Assembly (NCBI GenBank): GCA_013399875.1
Contig: VXAZ01009370.1
Coordinates: forward strand, 1,329,421-1,393,420
Direction: 5' to 3'
DNA from: Gymnorhina tibicen
Taxonomy: Eukaryota > Chordata > Aves > Passeriformes > Artamidae
Length of the DNA: 64,000 bases
Position 1 is the first letter of the stretch. Each line of letters begins with the position of its first letter. Under the pieces are notes generated by a model. It was not told where the DNA came from and ran no database searches. It saw nothing but the letters and a program-made list of their open reading frames with translations. A program made the translations under genes and the position numbers. Positions 1 to 11,087 of the stretch are shown here, one piece after another.

Positions 1-998
1 CTTGTTGTGGGGCAAATGCCACACAGATGAAGATTTATTTCCGTGTCTGTAATGCCTCCTCAAAGGACTCAGATGGAAGAAACAAATCTAATGGCAGAAC
101 AACCCCTGTGAGCCTGTGTGTGCCTATTTCTGTGCCTGAATAGAAGTGCCCAGTGACTTTTGGGATGCCTTTGAAACTTTGGCCAAACTATTTCTTAAAA
201 GGCCTTATAAAGAGTTCAGTTTGACTTGGTTTTCCCAGCATGATCTGAGCTGCAGAGCATTTAACTCTCTTGAAACAGGTGGAGTTTGTTTCAGTCCTTC
301 TGTATTTGTGTAATTTGCCTGAAGAAACCCCTCTATTTCCTAGATTTTGAGAATGCTGTTCTCTAATAAACTGCAGCTATATTTATCTCAGCGTTTGTAT
401 CTTCTCCTTGTTATTCTTTGCTCTGACACAAGCTGTCCTGACACAAGGCACAGTTTGAGCTCTCTTGCTTTCCCTCTTTTTCCCAGTGTTTCTTTTGAAA
501 TTATATGCAAGAGCACACATTCCACCTTGGCATTTGGCAGCCCCTTCCCCTCTTATCTTGTATTCATGAGCTTTTAGAAATGTCCTGCAGTAGCCCTGCC
601 TGACTGCTGGGTGTCTAAGGCTTTTAATAGTTCTGCTAAGTTTAATTGTACTTGATTTTGCTGCTTCGTTTTTTATATGCATGCCAGACAGCTCATCCCC
701 TCAAGAATGTCCTGAAGGCATCCTCTGCCATAATAAATAACAGAAGTGATAGTTAAAGTACACATGTATAAATAAAGTTTGCTGTGGTGTGTGAGTTCGC
801 CTAGCAAACATGAAAATGTGACCCAGGGCCTGCACCTCTGCATTCAAATCCTTGCTGTACAGTGAAATGAACTGGAATGTGCTACAGTGATTTTCTTTGA
901 TAATGTCTGGCTTATAATTTACTTTTGGCTGAAGCAATCAGTGAGGGAAATCCATTTGAATAGCTTTGTAAGAACGCTTTATTTCTCTGGTGCTGCAG
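1..998. other. Non-coding stretch, no gene recognised
   Basis: I see no convincing coding frame on either strand. The short open frames have no protein-like composition and no flanking splice signals that stand out. An AATAAA hexamer is present at 365-370 on the plus strand, but nothing upstream in the window supports a transcript using it. There is no simple repeat of note. Confidence 0.5.
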
Positions 999-1101
999 GC
1001 TGCAACTTTCACACTCTGAGACTAAATCCCTTTCGCATCGTCCAGGTCCTGGGGAGAGACATTTATTTAAAAGTAGCTGAAATGAAGCACAGAAACAAAC
1101 T
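999..1101 (+). CDS. Candidate internal exon, unknown gene (low confidence)
   Basis: A 103-bp segment starts after a good acceptor (pyrimidine-rich tract, then TGCTGCAG ending at 998) and ends before a consensus-type donor (ACT|GTAAGTG, GT at 1102-1103). One frame is open throughout and encodes about 34 residues, ending LKVAEMKHRNK. The frame stays open upstream into the intron and stops at the TAA just inside the donor, so a splice is needed for it to continue. I do not recognise the peptide and no adjoining exon of this gene can be identified. A pseudo-exon is the main alternative. Only transcript data or conservation could raise the confidence. Confidence 0.22.
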
Positions 1102-1761
1102 GTAAGTGATTTTTGGCATTACAAGTGCAGTGACTGTAAAGCAGTGGCTCGGCTCCATACTTTAATAGGCTTTAACGTATCAATTATAGTGCTGAGTAGT
1201 AATTAGGGCTACAGAGCAAAATGCAGAGTGACCTCTAAACCGTTCCAAAGCTGTGGGAACTGGTGGGAAGGGGGATTTGGGACCAGGCTGAATTCTGGTA
1301 ATCATACCACAGGGTGCAAAAGAGTAAATGTGACTATTAAAAGTTGAATTTTGTTTCAGCAATGCAGGCAAGCCTTTCCTGCCCTCTGAAAGTGAATCTT
1401 CCCACAGCATGGAGCTAAGTGGGCTGAGCAGTGGATAACTCCTCTGGGACCACGGGCAGCAGCACGCTGGTCCTGCCGGCCTGCCTGCTCCATTAAATGA
1501 GTTGTGTCTAAAAACCCTGCACTGCTCTGCTGTGCTCAGCTGCTCAGGAGCCTCTCAGGAGGAGGGTGAAAGCTGAGAGCTGGGGAATGCTGCTTCTCCT
1601 TTCAGCATGGCCTAAAGGCACCCCCCAAAATTCCATGGTACAAAGGGATGCCTGGTTTCCAGATACACTCCTTCCACCCTGCACTCAGCTGGTGAAAATG
1701 TGCTGGTCCTGGCTTAGAAAGGGCACTCCAAAATTTAGGAGGACAGAGGCACTGCACCCCC
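1102..1761. other. Non-coding stretch, no gene recognised
   Basis: Unique sequence of mixed composition. The longest frame, on the minus strand near 1180-1410, is short, has no splice context and reads as chance. I see no repeat or regulatory signal that I can support. Confidence 0.5.
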
Positions 1762-1811
<50 letters not shown>

Positions 1812-1817
1812 AATAAT
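1762..1817 (+). repeat. AAT trinucleotide microsatellite
   Basis: Sixteen uninterrupted ATA/AAT units run from 1762 to 1809. A single C interruption follows, then two more TAAT-like units. The array is long enough that its length probably varies between individuals. Translated frames across it give poly-Asn, poly-Ile or poly-Leu and should not be mistaken for protein. No transposon tail is recognisable beside it, so its seed is unknown. Confidence 0.97.
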
Positions 1818-4800
1818 GGTAAGAGCAGTGCAAACCACCAAATCACAAGTTTTCTTCCCTTACTGGTTGTTTGCTGCTCAAATTGCCCTGGAGACAGAGT
1901 GAAATGTCCAGCGGTACCGTGGATGTTTGGTCGTAGGGATGGCAGCCTACATCCACATGTGCCTGGCCAGTCCCATAATCCTGCATGAGCCAAGCCCCAA
2001 ACCTCCTCTTGTTTTCAGGGTGGAGTCAAAGCCACAAAATACTTCTGCAACGTTTGTAGCCAGTGATCAGTTATAAGCTAAAGAAATATTTATTTTAAAG
2101 CGTAAACTGAGCAGTGTGAATTTCTTTGCCCAGGATATTCCTCTTGACGTTACTATTTTGATATGCCTAAGTTCATTGGTATAAATAGTGTGCAGTTGTC
2201 ATCACATTTAACTATAAAAAGCCCTCCTCAGCTGACAGCATAGGTATCACAAAGTCACATCACCCCCTGCTAAGCAATTTTCACTTGAGCCATGTGCAAG
2301 CCTCTGAATGACAATTCTGCCTTTCCAGCCTTGGATGGCATATAGTTTAGGAGCAAGGGAAGGCTTTCAGAAGCAAAGATTTGTAGGCTTGACACAGAGC
2401 ACCAATGAATCATACACTTGAAAACTTTATCCACCATAGCTGAAAACAAAAATCACATACAAGCCAAAAATGCAAAGTGGGCCCCATGGATGTGACATGG
2501 CTTGGCTCACCTCCAGGAGGCTTCAGTAATCTTCTAGCATTGCTGGAAACGTGCCAGCAAGTGTCCTTCACCAGGGTGGAGGGAGTGAAACGTTCACAAG
2601 AACTAATTTCTTCATGTGAGATCCCACAGAGAGAAATGGCTGCACTACCCTCGTGAAGAGCGAGATGAAAGTTTATCCCATTTTAGGACTCGGTTTTGCC
2701 TACCCAGTAAAGTACTTATATGGGCTCCATACTGCCCTGCCTGGGCCAGTCGTGGTCTTTAACGCATTTATTTTTGCTGGTAGAGCAAGGGCTGATATTT
2801 GTGCTTCAGCTGGGGAAGGCATGAATGGGAATGCAGTGTTCCACCCCACACTGAGAGAATGGAAATTAGCACTGCTCGTCTCAGCAGCAGAGCGAGTCAG
2901 GAGGAGCTCTACTTGAGCATAAAAAGCTAGAGGAGAGGAGAGTCAGTCTGTGCGAGGTAGGGAGTTTTGCCAAGACTCAACTGGATAAGTAACACGTAGT
3001 AAATGCTTAGAGTCACCTTGCCAGACAAATATTTGCCTTTCACTTTGAATGAAGACCAAATCATGTTCTAACTAGTAGGACCAAGAAATTCCACGCATTT
3101 TAGTAAGTTGAGTGTCCTACAGAAACTCCCATGGTGAGTGTATGAGGGCAGACTTTGGTGGATTGCTGGACAGACAGGAGGGAAAAAAAAAAACCTCGGG
3201 AAGATATTTCAGTGTAGGAAAAAGATCAGAGGGAATGCTGGAAACTGGGAACAGGGTGGAAAAAAGCTTTGTGATTGAGTGTGGCTAAATACACCACCAC
3301 ACTCAGTGGATAGTCTTCGTACTTATGGTGGTCAGAGGGGTGGAATCCAGGAGCCGAAGGGGTCAAAATCTCTGGGGAAACACTGGAGACAAAACTATGT
3401 CTCCTCCCTAAATCAGATTATCTCTGAAAAATATGTTATGGGAAGAATTAAAATCTAGAGTAAAGACCACAGTCCCTGGACATTTCCAGTCATTTCTAAC
3501 AACCATGTAAACTTCTCTCTCTTGTTCAGTGAACCAAATGCAGAAGACAACGTCAGACAAAAGACAGCAGTAGAATTGTCCTTTTTGTGACAGATGTGAC
3601 CTTGGTGTCATTATTTAAGGACTACACTTACAGGCAATACTCATTGTTCTCAGGCCTTTTGCTCTGTCTGCTGTAATAGCCTTTTATGACCAATTTTTGG
3701 AAATAACTGATTTTATCAGCTGTTACTAGGTTGTTACTAGGTTAGTAGCTCTGGTTGGCCTTCAGTGCATCTAACTCAGTTTTAATGAAAATATGAAAAA
3801 TAAAGGAGGAAGGCTGAGATGGACCAGCTATTTGACCACTGGGCTGTGCAAGAGCAGAATTCAGACACTGGATGTGACCCCTCTAAGTGCACACTACTCT
3901 TCTACTTTTTTTTTTTTTTTTTTTAAACTTTAAAATGAGCCAGAAATGACACCTTCACGATTTCTCCTGGGAAACCTGGGATCCAGAGCTCTCTGCGTTC
4001 AGTAGGAATCTTTCCATTGACTTTGATGTCCTTTGGACCAGAACTTATGTTTCCATGGCATTTCTGGGACGTGCGTCTGAAATTCACTTGCTTCCCTCGC
4101 GCTTTCTCATGCATCGTTCCTGGCCAGCACATCTACTGCCGTAAATACAGCCCGGAGCACGCTCAGGAGTTCTCCAGCTCTCAGTCAGTAGCAAACACTG
4201 TCTGATACCTGCCTAATTTTCCTTTCTAGCTTCATCCCATTCCAGCTCTCTGCACCCCCTTGGGCCCCCGTGGTTCCTCTCCATTTCAGCACCTGTGCAA
4301 TCATGTTCTGTGACCTTGTATCATGTGTGCAAACACGGAAAAGCTTAATTAAAATGAACAAATGTATCAAATTGTTTCACGGCATACAATCTAAGTACTT
4401 ATGTACCCTTCAAAGGCATATCAGAAGCACCTGAATAAAGCCCTGTTTAGCAGCTATTAGTTAAGTGATGTTTGTACAATGCTTTGAACATGTGAAATGG
4501 TGAGAGTTTCCAAGTATATCATGAACATCGTTATCACTGGCATACAAAAATCAGGAATGTACTGAACTTCTCCTAATCCCTCCCAATTACCAAAGACTTT
4601 GTGAGTTGAAGAGAATCAGCCATGACAAACTAACAGATAGTCTTTCTTCCAGCCGGGCTGTCCTTTTGTCTCCAGAAAATGGTATAAAGTGTAACTTCTT
4701 TTACCCATCTTGTTTATTTAAGCACATTTGTCAAAGCCTACCGCAGAATGGTTATTCCAGCTTAAAGAAATCCTTCCGGGTCAGAAAGTCCTTTGGATGT

Positions 4801-5094
4801 CTCACATCCAACTGCTCTCCCTTCCCATTCCTCTCTTTTAAGCCCTTGAAAGTCTGTCAAAGTCTGGGCTGAATTCCTGAAACCAGTTGGAGTGTAGCTC
4901 TTCTTTTGTTCCCCACTGCCAACTGCAGAAAGCTACGTTCACGGGGTTTTGTAGTCACCAGCTTTAAAACCCCTAAGTCCCATTGCTTCCTTTGAATGGC
5001 CAGATGCAAAGCAATGCTTTAAACCCAGGAATGACTTTACAGAGCTTTTCACTCGCCGTGTTGGATGGGCTGCTGTGCTGTCTCTGATTTCAAG
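1818..5094. other. Non-coding stretch with short tandem motifs and TATA-like words
   Basis: No coding gene is visible. Two TATA-like words lie 33 bp apart on the plus strand: TATAAATAG at 2180-2188 and TATAAAAAG at 2213-2221. An exact 11-bp unit, TGTTACTAGGT, is repeated twice in tandem at 3721-3742. A run of 19 T residues is at 3906-3924. The remainder is unique DNA with scattered short frames in all six phases and no protein signature that I recognise. Confidence 0.5.
3906..3924 (+). repeat. Poly-T run (19 T)
   Basis: A homopolymer of nineteen T residues, equal to poly-A on the minus strand. Poly-A on the minus strand could mark the 3' end of an old retrocopy lying at higher coordinates. 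I see no recognisable gene remnant there (3925-4400), so I call it a simple run. Confidence 0.9.
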
Positions 5095-5139
5095 GAAGAA
5101 TGCCTTAAGCAGCCTGTCTGTTTCTTAAGACTATCAGAG

Positions 5140-8100
5140 GTAAGGCTAAAACTTGCAAAATAACATCTGGAAAGCCCAGATCGTTCTCTAATATAGAAAT
5201 AGCATTTTCATCGTGGAGGTTTGAAGGCTATAAACATAGTTCTATCAATGTAATTAATTCAGCTTAAAGGGATGTCTTCTGTTTTTAAGGTATATACATT
5301 TAAACATGGTTTAAATGGAAAACTGCTTCAAGTGCTGTAGGGCTGCTAAGTTTTACTGCACTCGAAGGTACAAGATGTTTGGGTAATTTTTGTCCTCTTA
5401 CTATTCATCAGTGAATTAATTTACTGTTCAGCATACGGATAGAAGTACAATCCTATTCATTAATCATATCGAGGTTTTCAAACCTGCACTAGTCTGTTAT
5501 GACTTGTTCTTCATAAGGCTGAAAAATATTTCTTTCATCAGGATGGCTTAATGCCTATAAACACGTCCTAATTATATTTTCTTGGAATTAATCAAGTTCA
5601 TTATGTTAAGTTTGGGATCCACATCTGAAGTGAATCTGAATTGTGAGCATCTGCCGCATTCCCTTCAGACATTACTGATAGGAATAGTGGTGTGGGATTT
5701 TCAGAAGTACTCAGTTCTGGTCTAATCCTTTTCTTCTTCAAGTCAGTTGGAGTTTTACCATTCCTTCAGTGGTGTGGATTTCAGTTAAACCTGAGCACTT
5801 CTCAAAACCTTACAGTTTTGACAAATATTTCAAACAACGTGAGAGAAAAAGTCTACACACGGTGTCACTTCATTTAGAAGAAGATGTAGTTAGCCCTGTT
5901 TGGTTGGTGGCTTGTTTTTTTTTTTTTCCTGTGTTTCTCCCCCCTAAAATAGAGGTTTACTGAGCATTTTGGATGAAATGTGATTAAACAGTCTGCTGCC
6001 AGAGACTTGGGGCTTTTTTTGCATGAGAAAATCCTTCAGAAACCTACAGAATCCCTCAAAATGACTCAAAAAGTCACTGGGCTTATACAAAGAAGCCCCA
6101 CTTGCACAAAAATGAAGACAACCTTTTTGATTTAAAGCTCTCTGAGGGGGTGATCTTTATCTCATTAGTTCAACCACAGTTGTTGCCATTGCAGTTTATT
6201 CACAAGAATCAAATCTTGAGGTCCTTAATGCAGTTTGGTCAGGTCAAAGAAAGCTTCTCCCTGAGTAATGGTCCCAGGATATGACCTGTTTCTGATTCTT
6301 GATCTTCCTATTGAAGATAAATGAAATCACTCTTCCAGAACTGTTTAATATTAAGGATTGTAAAAAAGGAAAGGGTTGAAAATGAAGGAGGAAACTCTTT
6401 ATCCACCAAACCATCATCAGTGATATCAAAATCCATTTTTTAGCAAGCCCAATTTTCTGACACGGTCGGGCAATGTCCAGAAACACCGTACCTACCAATT
6501 CAAATGTTTCTTGCCCTTGGTTCTATCTGGTTCAGGTGCTAGGGAGCCAGCAGTGGAATGGGATGCAAGGGGGTGCAATTCTGAGACGCCAAGGAGCCAA
6601 AAGAATTTTCTCAGGCAATTGCGCCTGTCAGCATTTCTGAATCTTGCTAATTGAAGGCCCCCTCACTGAGATCAGTGCCTGCCACTGTGGCAGGTACACA
6701 GGGTGGGCTTCACTGTCTCAGAATTGGCTGTCTGGCTGCAGGTGGGTGTCTAGACTTCCACCACAACCTGTGGAGTTATCCCTGCTTCCAGGAGCCAGCT
6801 CACCGTATCCAGCCTGCAACTGTGTGATGAATCACCCTCTGGCTGTGCTTCCCTCTCTCTGCTGATGACAGGGAAAGCCCAGATGGGTGACACCTCTACG
6901 TTAAGAAGCTGAAATTGGATGAGATGGATCCCACCCACGTTGCTCACACACCGCTAATTGCAGTGTCAAAAGATCTTGCGTATATTTAAAAATACGCATA
7001 TTTAAAATAGCCAGCTCAGGCACTGCAGGGTGGGCAGCGTGGTGGGGGGTAGGTTTGGGCACCTGGCCTGAATCCAGCAGTTGTTGTTGGGGGCCACAGC
7101 GGGAATGTCCAGCTGACCTTCTCAAAGCCAACACGACCAGCTGACCAGGAGCTAAGCAGCTTGTGGAGCTGCAGGGGCCTTGGAGGGACCATTCCTCACA
7201 GCCACGGCGGAGAGGGACAGCCAGGGGCGAGGTCAGGAGCAAAAAGCTCATCTACGCGGAGGTGACAGTGGCGGCAGATCCAAACCCCTCAGCTGTAGCC
7301 ACCAGAAAAGGCTCTGGCTTTGCCTAAGTGGCGAGAGAGTTTCAACCAAACCCAAGAGCTCCCAGGACGAAAACTCTCGTCTTGATCTTCCCAACATCCG
7401 CCTTAAAAGTGGCTTGGCTGCAAACAACTTCTACAGCTGATGCATAATTAAAAAGCCATTTTCATTCATTTCACAGGCAGTGCCCAGATCTCTCAAATGT
7501 CCATTTGTTGCAGGCTATCACCAACAGACCATTAAACTTGGCCCTGGGCTGTACTCCTGTGCCTGCCTTTTTGTTAAGCACATGAGTTTCGTCTGTCAAT
7601 AATTACAAGGAACTGAATCTTGGCTCTTTTATTCTGGGAACTGCCCTGCTGCTGGAAAAAAGCTAACAGAAACATACTAGTGCGGAGTTTTCAGCATTGT
7701 GACACTGCTTGGCATGAGAGATAGCTCCTTCTGACAAGTTAAATGCTAATTTTTATTGAAGGTAACAGTAAAATGGGAAATTGGTCTCTGCACTTCACTT
7801 AGGCAAGAAATTAGGAAGAAAGCCACCAGCAATTGCTGTTTCAGCATTATAAACTTTGCCTTACAACATGCTGCTGGACCGGAGGAAACCCTCTGATGAT
7901 TAGGAATCCATGTGGATTGCTGATCACGGGGGGAAAATACGTTATTTTTTCCCCTCCACGCAGAGGCAAATACACATTTCTCGGTGGGCAGCTGAAGCAG
8001 TCATTCTCACAGCCATTGCCGTGGGGCACTGCAGTCAGCCCCAGCCAGCGAGCCAAGATTTTAATCAATCAATGGCAATACCTTCTGCAGAAGGAATAAA

Positions 8101-9495
8101 GTTTAAAGGAACAGAGGAGTTTTGGTAGCTGTGGCTGACACAAAGCCCGTGGAAACCAGTGACCATGGGCTGCCCTGTGTGCTGGTGGGTGTGGCTGCTC
8201 CCTGCAGCCCCAGCACCAGGGTTTCTGCCTGGGTGCTCGACAACACCCCCAGGAACACTCATCCAAATTCTGCCAGTCTAATGCCCAAACACTTATTTTA
8301 CTTTGCACTTTGGTAATTTGCAATGGATATTCATATCTCGTCTGGCAGGTGTCCAAATACATGAGATGAGCTTTGAGAATGGAGACAATAAATACAAAAT
8401 ATGGGGCTTCTTTTAATCAGCTTTTTGCTTGTTAGAAACGTTGCTCAGGTTTTTCTTCATAGGCACCAGGAGTTAAAAACTTACAATTTCTTCTATTTTA
8501 AGGAAAAGCCCTGAACCTCATGCAATCAGTTGTCTCCAGGGAGACCATTTAAGAAAAACAAAATACTAGGAGATGAGGGACAATTCAGTATAGTTAGAAG
8601 CAATGTGTTTGTGTTAGAAATATTGATTGGGTTTTTTTAGGAATTTAATTTTCTGCTCAGCACTCCAAAGGTGCTAGGTACTGAAAGGTGCTCTATTACT
8701 CATTTTATCTATAAAGCTCTCCCCCTCAACACATCCTGTAAAAGCACTCAGGGTGTTGTATGGTAATTAAAAGGTGATATTAATATTTCCTGACATGCAC
8801 TATAAAACATCTTCAATCAGCTTCCTGTAACTATCACCCACATAGGAAAGGAAAGGGAATATAGTATAAGAAGAGAGAAAAAAATCATTGGGAAGGTGGT
8901 TCCTCTGACTTTCTGCTTGGGTGTCCTTTTTTTTATGCACGAAAAAGGTAAATCATCTTTGTTTCCCTGTCTGCTTTCCCACTTAGACCAAGACACCTAA
9001 AATCCCCAGATGCTGATGTTTTTCAGGCTTGTTTCCCACTTGGAGCCTCGTGGGCAAATTACTCTGTCATACAAAGATTTCCTGTAGGAAAATAAGGGAA
9101 TTTATTCCTCAGAATTCAGATTTCTCCAGCCTTTGTTCTGTTCCAACCACTGGCATCGGAGACACCTGATTTGAAGCGCAGCAGTAATTTTCTGTGCTCC
9201 TGTTGTGATGTTTTGTGACGTGGGCTGTAGGCAGGGCCACCTGTCCGATGTTTGCATCACTTGTCCTTCCTGGAAGGGGGAGAGAGATGTCTCTCAGAGC
9301 AGGGCTCTGTGCTGAGAACATGCCTGTAAAGCAAGGTCCCCAAACTCAAACTGGTAAAACATCCACTCCTGCACAAAGATTCTAAGGCTGTACAGTGCGA
9401 CTGAAAGTGATGTTTCGCTGTGGGATTTGAATTTCTGCATTTACTTTGGGTTTTCTGCTTGTCTTGTTGCCTCTTTGGTATTTTTCTCCCTACAG
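5140..9495. other. Non-coding stretch, no gene recognised
   Basis: Mixed AT-rich and GC-rich unique sequence. A 45-bp splice-bounded segment just before it (5095-5139) is described among the findings. The frame on the plus strand at 7180-7440 ends in a somewhat protein-like stretch but lacks a convincing acceptor or start context. The patch near 7020-7330 is richer in G and C. I see no mobile element. Confidence 0.45.
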
Positions 9496-9684
9496 TGGGT
9501 TTGGTATCTGCCACCTCCTCTCTTCTGGCCTCGTCCATGGTACCTGCATGACATCTGTCTGTCAGGAATTTGTAGGCAGAGTGACGCCAAGATTAGAAAA
9601 AGAACTGAAAGACATCTCATTTTAACAGATCCAGGAGAGGTTTGGGTACAGACAGAGATATGTGAGAACCTGGACCACACATAA
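9496..9684 (+). CDS. Candidate terminal exon, unknown gene (low confidence)
   Basis: A strong acceptor (tract TTTGGTATTTTTCTCCCTACAG ending at 9495) is followed in frame by 62 codons, then TAA at 9682-9684. The peptide begins WVWYLPPPLFWPRPWYLHD and ends QTEICENLDHT. It is Trp/Pro-rich at the start and more ordinary and charged afterwards. I do not recognise the sequence. No good donor lies inside the frame, so it would be a last exon. I did not find a close AATAAA. A pseudo-exon remains likely. Confidence 0.17.
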   Translation, partial: WVWYLPPPLFWPRPWYLHDICLSGICRQSDAKIRKRTERHLILTDPGEVWVQTEICENLDHT

Positions 9685-10744
9685 ATGTACAGACCCACCC
9701 TGAGCTGATGTTTTTGCTCTGTAGTTCAGGACATAGTTAAGATCTCACTTTAATCAGCATGAAGTGGAACAGGGTATTTAGAAAGCAAGGGATGTGGTTC
9801 AGAGTATGTTATAGACATGGATGTTGCCTCACTGGGCTAATTTTACCATATCAACCTTTTCTAATGCAGCCCTGTGGTCCAACCAGCACCCATTAACTGC
9901 AGGAGAAGCTGGAGATTAAAATTTAAATTCAGGGCATTTGTTTAAGTGCTGAAACTGCTATAGGATTTTTTTACATACAAAGGTTCAAAAGAAGAGCCCA
10001 GGGATGGATCCTCACATCAGTTCAGTGCAAATCTGACAGTGGTTGGTACAAAAAGCTTCAGAGTGATGTGAGGGATCCAAAGAGAGGCTGCTGTGAGGTT
10101 TTCTGCACTCCCTCATCATTTTCTTGTGGGTTGCACCTTGATTTCTAGCCATTAGAAACAGGCTCAAGTCCTGGAGAAGGATGCTGAGTAATCACGCCAT
10201 AATTTTCCCTCTTGGTATTATTTTTGTCACTCTCTGGATATCCTCAGAAATATTCAGCCTCTTGTTTGGTACTGTTAAACCCTCTGTGACTTCCTGAGGT
10301 GGTGACGTCCATAAATTCATTGCACCTGCATTTAATCCATGTTCCCTATTACTGGTTTTGGATTTGTTGCATTTCCACTGCGCCTCAATGTCACCTCGTT
10401 CTGCGGCAGCAGCGAGGAGGGCAGAGCACCTGCTCTGACCACTGGGGATTTTACAGATAACCAGGGACACCCACCCAGGGTTGTTTCTAATCCTTCCCGT
10501 CTCTTTTATTCACCTGGGATTTTCAGCCATGCCTCGAACATTGTTTTCCTCTGAGCGTTGTTCTTCCCTCCCGCCACCCTTCCCCAAATCCCTCTCTCTT
10601 CCGGGCTTAATGCTTGGGTTTGTGCTCTGCTGTGATTCATGTGTCAAGCCCAACTCCACGCTCGGCAGTTCAGCAAAGCACTTAGGCCCGTGGTAATCTT
10701 TAAGCTTGGAACAGGCTGAAGTGCTCTACTTAGCAGAGATCAGA
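9685..10744. other. Non-coding stretch, no gene recognised
   Basis: Unique sequence. Open frames are short and overlap on both strands around 10190-10700, where G and C are somewhat higher. None has supporting start, splice or polyadenylation context that I can defend. Confidence 0.45.
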
Positions 10745-10950
10745 TCATTCATGTGCTTAAAGATAAGCATTTGCTTAAGTACTTTGCTGAATTCAGCCCT
10801 AAATACACACATTAAATTCATCAGTTAGGACCCTCAACAAATTTTGCCACAAAGGTGCCTATCTCTCCCCGTGGACTGTAAAGGGAGACTAGATGACTAG
10901 TTTAAACTAGATAGCTAATCTTTAGACAGCTAAAATGAGGTGAGAGGAAT
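10745..10950 (+). repeat. Probable remnants of ancient amniote interspersed repeats
   Basis: Positions 10746-10799 contain the word pattern ATGTGCTTAAAGATAAGCAT, then TTTGCTTAAGTACTTTGCTG and GAATTCAGCCC. I know this layout from a very old repeat shared by birds, crocodilians and turtles. Positions 10850-10945, with GTGCCTATCTCTCCCCGTGG and ACTGTAAAGGGAGACTAGAT, resemble a second old amniote repeat rich in 'GGTGCCTAA' words. The names are from memory of the pattern, not from a search, so I give none. Related copies appear near 34.8 and 40.6 kb. Confidence 0.4.
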
Positions 10951-11063
10951 CCCACCCTCTGCACCCATCTGTGGTGTCAGGCACTGATCTCTGCTGGGGG
11001 CCCTCCATTCTACTGAGAGGCAATTAATGAGAACCAGAATTGGGGATGGACCCAAAAGGCGAT

Positions 11064-11087
11064 GGGGGTGGGGGGGGAATTTCTGGG
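11064..11087 (+). other. Possible G-quadruplex motif
   Basis: G5, a single T, G8, a 7-base spacer and G3 follow one another. The G8 run can be split, so four runs of three or more G with loops of seven bases or fewer are available. This fits the usual G-quadruplex rule. No gene start is evident beside it. Confidence 0.45.

Noticed and set aside
1566..1993. Poly-Asn / poly-Leu / poly-Ile proteins
   Set aside because: Translations of the AAT microsatellite.
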